From Gordonia insulae (GTDB taxonomy: Bacteria; Actinomycetota; Actinomycetes; Mycobacteriales; Mycobacteriaceae): a stretch of 64,000 bases of DNA. The first letter of the stretch is position 1. Every line of letters starts with the position of its first letter. The notes beneath the pieces were generated by a model. It worked only from the letters and a program-made list of their open reading frames with translations. It made no database searches and was not told where the DNA came from. Positions 60,110 through 64,000 of this stretch are shown here, one piece after another. A program made the translations under genes and the position numbers. Where the stretch lies: assembly GCF_003855095.1 (NCBI RefSeq), contig NZ_CP033972.1, forward strand, positions 4,650,001 through 4,714,000. Reading direction: 5' to 3'.

Positions 60110-61741
60110 GTGTTCGCCACGAGATTCCGACGTACCATGCTGTCTTCCGCCACGGTGGCCGTGATCGCCACCGCGTTGACGGCGTGCGGGGGTGGCGCCT
60201 CCGACCAGCCTGTCGGTGACCCGGTCTCCGGGGGCACGCTCACCTTCTACGATCCGGTCGAGTACAACGCCTGGAAACCGACCAACTCGATCTGGTCCAA
60301 CAGTCAGGTCTCCAACAACCTGGCCGAACGGCTCATCTGGCAGGACCCGAAGACCGGCGAATATCGCCCGTGGCTGGCGGAGTCGTACCAGGTCAGCGAC
60401 GACCACCTGGCGTACACCTTTAAGCTCAAACCGGGCGTCACCTTCAGTGACGGCACGCTACTGAATGCCGAGGTCGTCAAACTCAACTTCGACCAGCACG
60501 GTTTCGGGAACGAGAAGTTGGGCATCACGCAGGATCCGTTCTGGACAGACTACGCGGGAACCGATGTCGTCGACGACCAGACCGTGGTGGTCCGGCTGGC
60601 GAAGCCGAATGCAGGCTTCATCCAGATCCTGTCCAACTATCGCGCCAGCTCGATCCTCGGCAAGTCGCTGCTGGAAAAGGATCTCAACGGACAGAGCGAC
60701 CTTCGGAACTGGGTGGGTACCGGCCCGTTCGTGGTCGAATCCGTCAACGGAACCACCGGAGTGACACTCAAGCGCCGGGACGACTACAACTGGGCACCCG
60801 ACGGTTCCGCCCACACCGGGAAGGCCTACCTGGATCGCATCGTCTTCAAGACGGTGCCGGAGGCGGGCACCCGGGTGGGCGCGCTGCAGTCGGGGGAGGC
60901 GCAGATCGCCCGGAACATCGCGCCTTACGACGAGGAGACGGTGACCGCCGGCGGCGGCAAACTCCTGCCGATCTCGGTACAGGGCGAGACCAACGACCTG
61001 ACCGTTCGGCTCGACAACCCGGCTTCACCGCTGCAGGACAAGCAGGTCCGGCTCGCGCTGCAGGCGGCGACCGATCGGGCGGCGATCAACGAGGCGGTCC
61101 TGTCGCCGAACTATCCGATCCCGACCAGTGCTCTCGTGAAGGGGACACCGCTGCGCGGCGACTCGAGCAAGTACCTGAATCATGATCTGGCGAAGGCGAC
61201 GTCGCTTCTCGATGCGGCGGGATGGCGGCCCGGCGCCGACGGCATTCGGGTCGAAGACGGCAAGCGGCTGAGTATCCACCTCCGCGTCGCGCCCTATTAT
61301 CAGGTCTCGCAATCCGTCCTGGAAGTGCTGCGATCCCAGTGGCGCGAAGCCGGGGTGGAGATCAAGATCACCAGTCCATCGCTGACCGAGTACGAGGCGC
61401 AAGAGCAGACAGCTGACGACTGGTTCCTCACCCAGGGCCAGACCTCCACCGCCGAACCGAGCGTGCTGCGCACCTCGTACGGCAGTGATCGTCAAGACGT
61501 GCTGGAGAAGTCGCCGGCCGACGCCCAACTCGACGCACTGCTCGCAGCCCAGTCCTACGAGTTCGACACGGCCAAGCGCAAGGCCGCGATCCAGGCAGTC
61601 GAGGACCGGATCTTCGGTGAGGCCTACTCGATCCCGCTCTACGACGAGACACAGGTGTTCGGCCTCGCGTCGAACGTCCAGGGGTTCACCACAGAATCCA
61701 CCGGGCGGTCGTGGTTCTACGACACCTGGATCTCCGGATAG
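60110..61741 (+). CDS. ABC transporter substrate-binding lipoprotein, family 5 (Dpp/Opp-like)
   Basis: This protein of about 543 residues has a lipoprotein signal: FRRTMLSS then a hydrophobic core and lipobox LTAC with the acylated Cys26, followed by GGGASD. The mature part shows family 5 features (LAERLIWQDPKTGEYRPWLAES, YTFKLKPGVTFSDG, GTGPFVVES). Members capture peptides, nickel complexes, glutathione or other solutes outside the membrane. GTG 60110 is set by AAAGGA; an in-frame ATG at 60083 is an alternative. It heads an importer operon divergent from the LLM monooxygenase genes. Confidence 0.92.
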   Translation: MFATRFRRTMLSSATVAVIATALTACGGGASDQPVGDPVSGGTLTFYDPVEYNAWKPTNSIWSNSQVSNNLAERLIWQDPKTGEYRPWLAESYQVSDDHLAYTFKLKPGVTFSDGTLLNAEVVKLNFDQHGFGNEKLGITQDPFWTDYAGTDVVDDQTVVVRLAKPNAGFIQILSNYRASSILGKSLLEKDLNGQSDLRNWVGTGPFVVESVNGTTGVTLKRRDDYNWAPDGSAHTGKAYLDRIVFKTVPEAGTRVGALQSGEAQIARNIAPYDEETVTAGGGKLLPISVQGETNDLTVRLDNPASPLQDKQVRLALQAATDRAAINEAVLSPNYPIPTSALVKGTPLRGDSSKYLNHDLAKATSLLDAAGWRPGADGIRVEDGKRLSIHLRVAPYYQVSQSVLEVLRSQWREAGVEIKITSPSLTEYEAQEQTADDWFLTQGQTSTAEPSVLRTSYGSDRQDVLEKSPADAQLDALLAAQSYEFDTAKRKAAIQAVEDRIFGEAYSIPLYDETQVFGLASNVQGFTTESTGRSWFYDTWISG

Positions 61742-61754
61742 AGCGTTGGGAAAG

Positions 61755-62813
61755 ATGCGCACCTACATCCTGAAGCGTTTCGGACAAGCGGCACTGGTCC
61801 TGTGGGCGGCCTACACCCTCTCGTTCCTCCTGCTGAGCGCCTTGCCCGGCGATGCGGTGACCAACCGGATCCAGAACCCGGAGGCGCAGATCTCGCCCGA
61901 GCAGGCCGAGGTGCTGTTGCAGTACTACGGTTTGGACCGACCGCTGTGGGAGCAGTATCTGACCGCCTTGGCCGGGCTCTTGCACGGTGATCTGGGGTAC
62001 TCCCTCACCGACGGACGCGCGGTCACCGAGTTGATCGGTACTGCGCTGCCCAGCACCCTCGCGCTCACAGGTCTCGCCCTGGCATTCGGCGTGGTCTTCG
62101 CCCTGGTGATCGGGATCCTGGCGAACTATGCGCCGTGGAAAGGGTTGCGCGACTTCGTCGCATCGTGGCCCGCGCTTTTCGGATCGATTCCGACGTTTGT
62201 CGTCGGCATCCTCTTCCTGCAGTTCTTCTCGTTCGGACTGCACCTCATCCCAGCTTCTGACGACGGCTCGTTCGTCGCGTTGCTGGCACCCGCGATCACC
62301 CTCGGCCTCCTGATCGCCGCGCCGCTCGCCCAGGTGTTCCTCACCTCGATCCGCGACACCAGGGGGCAGCCGTTCATCCATGTTCTGCACGCCCGGGGCG
62401 CTGATGAGCGGTATGCGTTCCGGCGCGGAGTGCTGCGCAATTCGTCGATGCCGGTACTCACGCTGCTCGGGCTCTCGTGCGGAGAGCTGATCGCCGGTGC
62501 GGTGGTGACCGAAGCGGTGTTCGCCCGCCCGGGCATCGGGCAGCTCACCGTCGGGGCGGTCAGCACGCAGGACCTGCCGGTGCTGCAGGGCGTGGTGCTG
62601 GTCGCGACCGTCGCCTATGTCACGGTGAATCTCCTTGTCGATCTGGCCTATCCGGTGATCGACCCGCGGATTCTCCTCGACGGCTCGGTGCGCCGGATCG
62701 GTCGGCGGGTGCGTCGCCCGGCGGCGACCGGGACGGTCCGCGACCGTGAGCACGCAGCGATGCCCGACCTGCGTGTGGCACGTCGGATACCGGTCGAGGT
62801 GTCGATGCCATGA
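61755..62813 (+). CDS. ABC importer permease, DppB-like
   Basis: This 352-residue protein starts MRTYILKRFGQAALVLWAAYTLSFLLL, the DppB/OppB N-terminus, and has about six TM segments with the EAA loop RGADERYAFRRGVLRNS contacting the ATPase. A GRAVTELIGTALPSTLALTGLA stretch precedes the transmembrane core. The C-terminal tail after PRILLDGS is longer than usual. It partners the following DppC-like permease, which starts within its stop codon. Confidence 0.93.
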   Translation: MRTYILKRFGQAALVLWAAYTLSFLLLSALPGDAVTNRIQNPEAQISPEQAEVLLQYYGLDRPLWEQYLTALAGLLHGDLGYSLTDGRAVTELIGTALPSTLALTGLALAFGVVFALVIGILANYAPWKGLRDFVASWPALFGSIPTFVVGILFLQFFSFGLHLIPASDDGSFVALLAPAITLGLLIAAPLAQVFLTSIRDTRGQPFIHVLHARGADERYAFRRGVLRNSSMPVLTLLGLSCGELIAGAVVTEAVFARPGIGQLTVGAVSTQDLPVLQGVVLVATVAYVTVNLLVDLAYPVIDPRILLDGSVRRIGRRVRRPAATGTVRDREHAAMPDLRVARRIPVEVSMP

Positions 62814-63721
62814 CCATCGCCCTCGACAACGATGCCGTCCAGTCCTCGACTCCACCTGTTCAGACCGGCTCTGCCGGAACGACGACGGCCCGGAAGGCGG
62901 TGCGCTGGGCTGCGGGTCACTGGGTTCTCGCACTCTCGGTCGCGGTGTTCGGCCTCGCACTGCTCTGGGCGCTGGTGCCCGGACTGTTCACCGGGTACGA
63001 CCCGATCGCCATCGACAACAGCCGCAAGCTCCTTCCGCCGTCGGCCGACCACTGGTTCGGTACCGATCTGCTGGGCCGAGACCTATACGCCCGCATCGTG
63101 TACGGTGCCCGGGCGTCGTTGCTCGGCGCGAGTCTCGCGGTCGCCGTGGCGGTTGTCGTCGGTTCGGCTCTGGGCGCCATCGCGGGCTGGTTCGGTGGGT
63201 TCGGCGACACGGTCGTGATGCGGCTGATCGATGTGCTCCTCTCCATTCCGGGTTTCCTGCTGGCGATCACCATCGTGGTGCTGTACACCGCGCGGACCGG
63301 GAACGCCGGCCTCGTCCCGGCCGCGATCGCCGTCGGGCTGACGTCGGCGGCCACCTTCGCGCGTCTGATCCGCGCCGAAGTCCTGCGCGTGCGGGCGAGC
63401 AACTACGTGGAAGCAGCGGTCACCAGCGGGGCGACGACCTGGAGCATCCTGCGTCGTCACGTGATCCCGAACTCGTTGGCACCGACGGTATCGCTGATAG
63501 CGGTGCAACTCGGAATCGCCATCATCTGGATCGCATCGTTGAGTTTCCTCGGACTGGGTGCCCAGCCGCCCGACCCGGAGTGGGGCCTGCTGGTCTCCGA
63601 TGGCCGCAAATACATCGCGACCCGTGGATGGCTCACCCTGTTCCCGGCACTGACGATCGTCGCGGTGGTGCTCGCGACCAACAACATCTCCCGCCACCTC
63701 TCACGACGGAGCGCACGATGA
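62810..63721 (+). CDS. ABC importer permease, DppC-like
   Basis: This 303-residue protein has about six TM helices; HWFGTDLLGRDLYARIVYGAR is the DppC/OppC hallmark, and the EAA loop reads VTSGATTWSILRRHVIPNS. It forms the channel with the preceding permease. ATG 62810 overlaps the previous stop (ATGA), and its own stop overlaps the ATPase start, so the importer genes are tightly coupled. Confidence 0.94.
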   Translation: MTIALDNDAVQSSTPPVQTGSAGTTTARKAVRWAAGHWVLALSVAVFGLALLWALVPGLFTGYDPIAIDNSRKLLPPSADHWFGTDLLGRDLYARIVYGARASLLGASLAVAVAVVVGSALGAIAGWFGGFGDTVVMRLIDVLLSIPGFLLAITIVVLYTARTGNAGLVPAAIAVGLTSAATFARLIRAEVLRVRASNYVEAAVTSGATTWSILRRHVIPNSLAPTVSLIAVQLGIAIIWIASLSFLGLGAQPPDPEWGLLVSDGRKYIATRGWLTLFPALTIVAVVLATNNISRHLSRRSAR

Positions 63722-64000
63722 CCGTGACACCCGTTCTGTCCGTTCGGGACCTGAGCGTCGGCTACCGTGGTCGCGACGGAATCCGGCCGGTACTGCACGA
63801 CGTCACCTTCGATGTCGCGCCGGGCCAGGTGCTCGCACTCGTCGGTGAATCCGGTTCCGGCAAGACCACGACCGGCCATGCCATCCTCGGACTGCTGCCC
63901 GCGAACGGCGAAGTGCTCGGCGGTGGGATCACCTTCCGCGGAGAAGAACTGACAGCACTCCCGGCCGAGCACTGGCACGATCTCCGCGGCCGATCGTTGA
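63718..64000 (+). CDS. ABC importer ATP-binding protein (Dpp/Opp type), 3' partial
   Basis: The first 94 codons of an ATPase are present: LSVRDLSVGYRG at the start and Walker A GESGSGKTT (43-51), followed by GHAILGLLPANGEV. The gene runs off the right edge. It powers the importer and probably is fused to or followed by a second ATPase domain, which cannot be seen here. ATG 63718 overlaps the permease stop codon. Confidence 0.92.
   Translation, partial: MTVTPVLSVRDLSVGYRGRDGIRPVLHDVTFDVAPGQVLALVGESGSGKTTTGHAILGLLPANGEVLGGGITFRGEELTALPAEHWHDLRGRSL

Noticed and set aside
1..64000. tRNA, rRNA, CRISPR arrays, insertion sequences and prophage genes
   Set aside because: No cloverleaf-like sequence, regular repeat-spacer pattern, transposase or integrase reading frame was recognised on either strand.

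Overview
The window is high-GC DNA, densely packed with genes that often overlap by ATGA or GTGA. It comes from an actinobacterium of the Mycobacteriales. The pointers are a PknK-type kinase fused to a STAND module, a WhiB protein, DUF3263 and DUF3159 proteins, and many CoA-thioester catabolic genes. A Gordonia- or Rhodococcus-like host is my inference, since no rRNA is present. I saw no tRNA, rRNA, CRISPR array or insertion sequence.

Bases 1-14069 hold a catabolic cluster working on CoA thioesters: two thiolase-fold proteins, a DUF35 protein, a SnoaL-like protein, an aldehyde dehydrogenase, a double-domain CoA-transferase, an alpha/beta hydrolase, an MFS transporter, an acyl-CoA dehydrogenase, an SDR, a phthalate-dioxygenase-type reductase and an enoyl-CoA hydratase. 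Four intergenic sites (near 780, 7616, 10270 and 12231) share an AT-rich inverted-repeat motif, which makes the block look like one regulon under a repressor encoded elsewhere. The DUF35/thiolase-like pair lacks the thiolase nucleophile and resembles Ltp2-type retro-aldolases.

Bases 14130-24335 hold a phosphotransferase with a probable leaderless promoter, a VOC protein, a Gfo/Idh/MocA oxidoreductase, a DUF3159 protein with an S9 peptidase, a four-gene ABC exporter/two-component operon, and msrB-msrA. The 12-bp word TGACAAATGTCA lies upstream of both the peptidase and the ABC operon (and of msrB), suggesting a shared regulator.

Bases 24336-49266 are mixed housekeeping and accessory genes: an HpnE-like FAD enzyme, a 44-codon membrane peptide, a glycosyltransferase, a RibD-like reductase with a divergent TetR gene, pknK, an ectoine hydroxylase (ectD) without ectABC nearby, an MFS/MarR pair around a perfect palindrome, an O-methyltransferase remnant, a holin-like/phosphodiesterase fusion, amidohydrolase and CoA-transferase genes, a CPBP protease, a rhodanese, DJ-1-like and PPOX proteins, a siderophore-interacting protein and a formate/nitrite channel.

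Bases 49389-64000 start with a DUF3263-WhiB pair and then look like an organosulfur-scavenging region. One operon carries an SfnB/DszC-like monooxygenase, SsuD and two flavin reductases of different folds. A second divergent block carries an LLM monooxygenase, an acyl-CoA-dehydrogenase-fold enzyme, an MFS carrier and a peptide-type (Dpp/Opp-like) ABC importer that runs off the right end. The importer class is not the usual SsuABC, so the substrate is an open question. Between the two blocks are an alpha/beta hydrolase whose nucleophile serine is alanine, a TetR regulator and a metallophosphoesterase.
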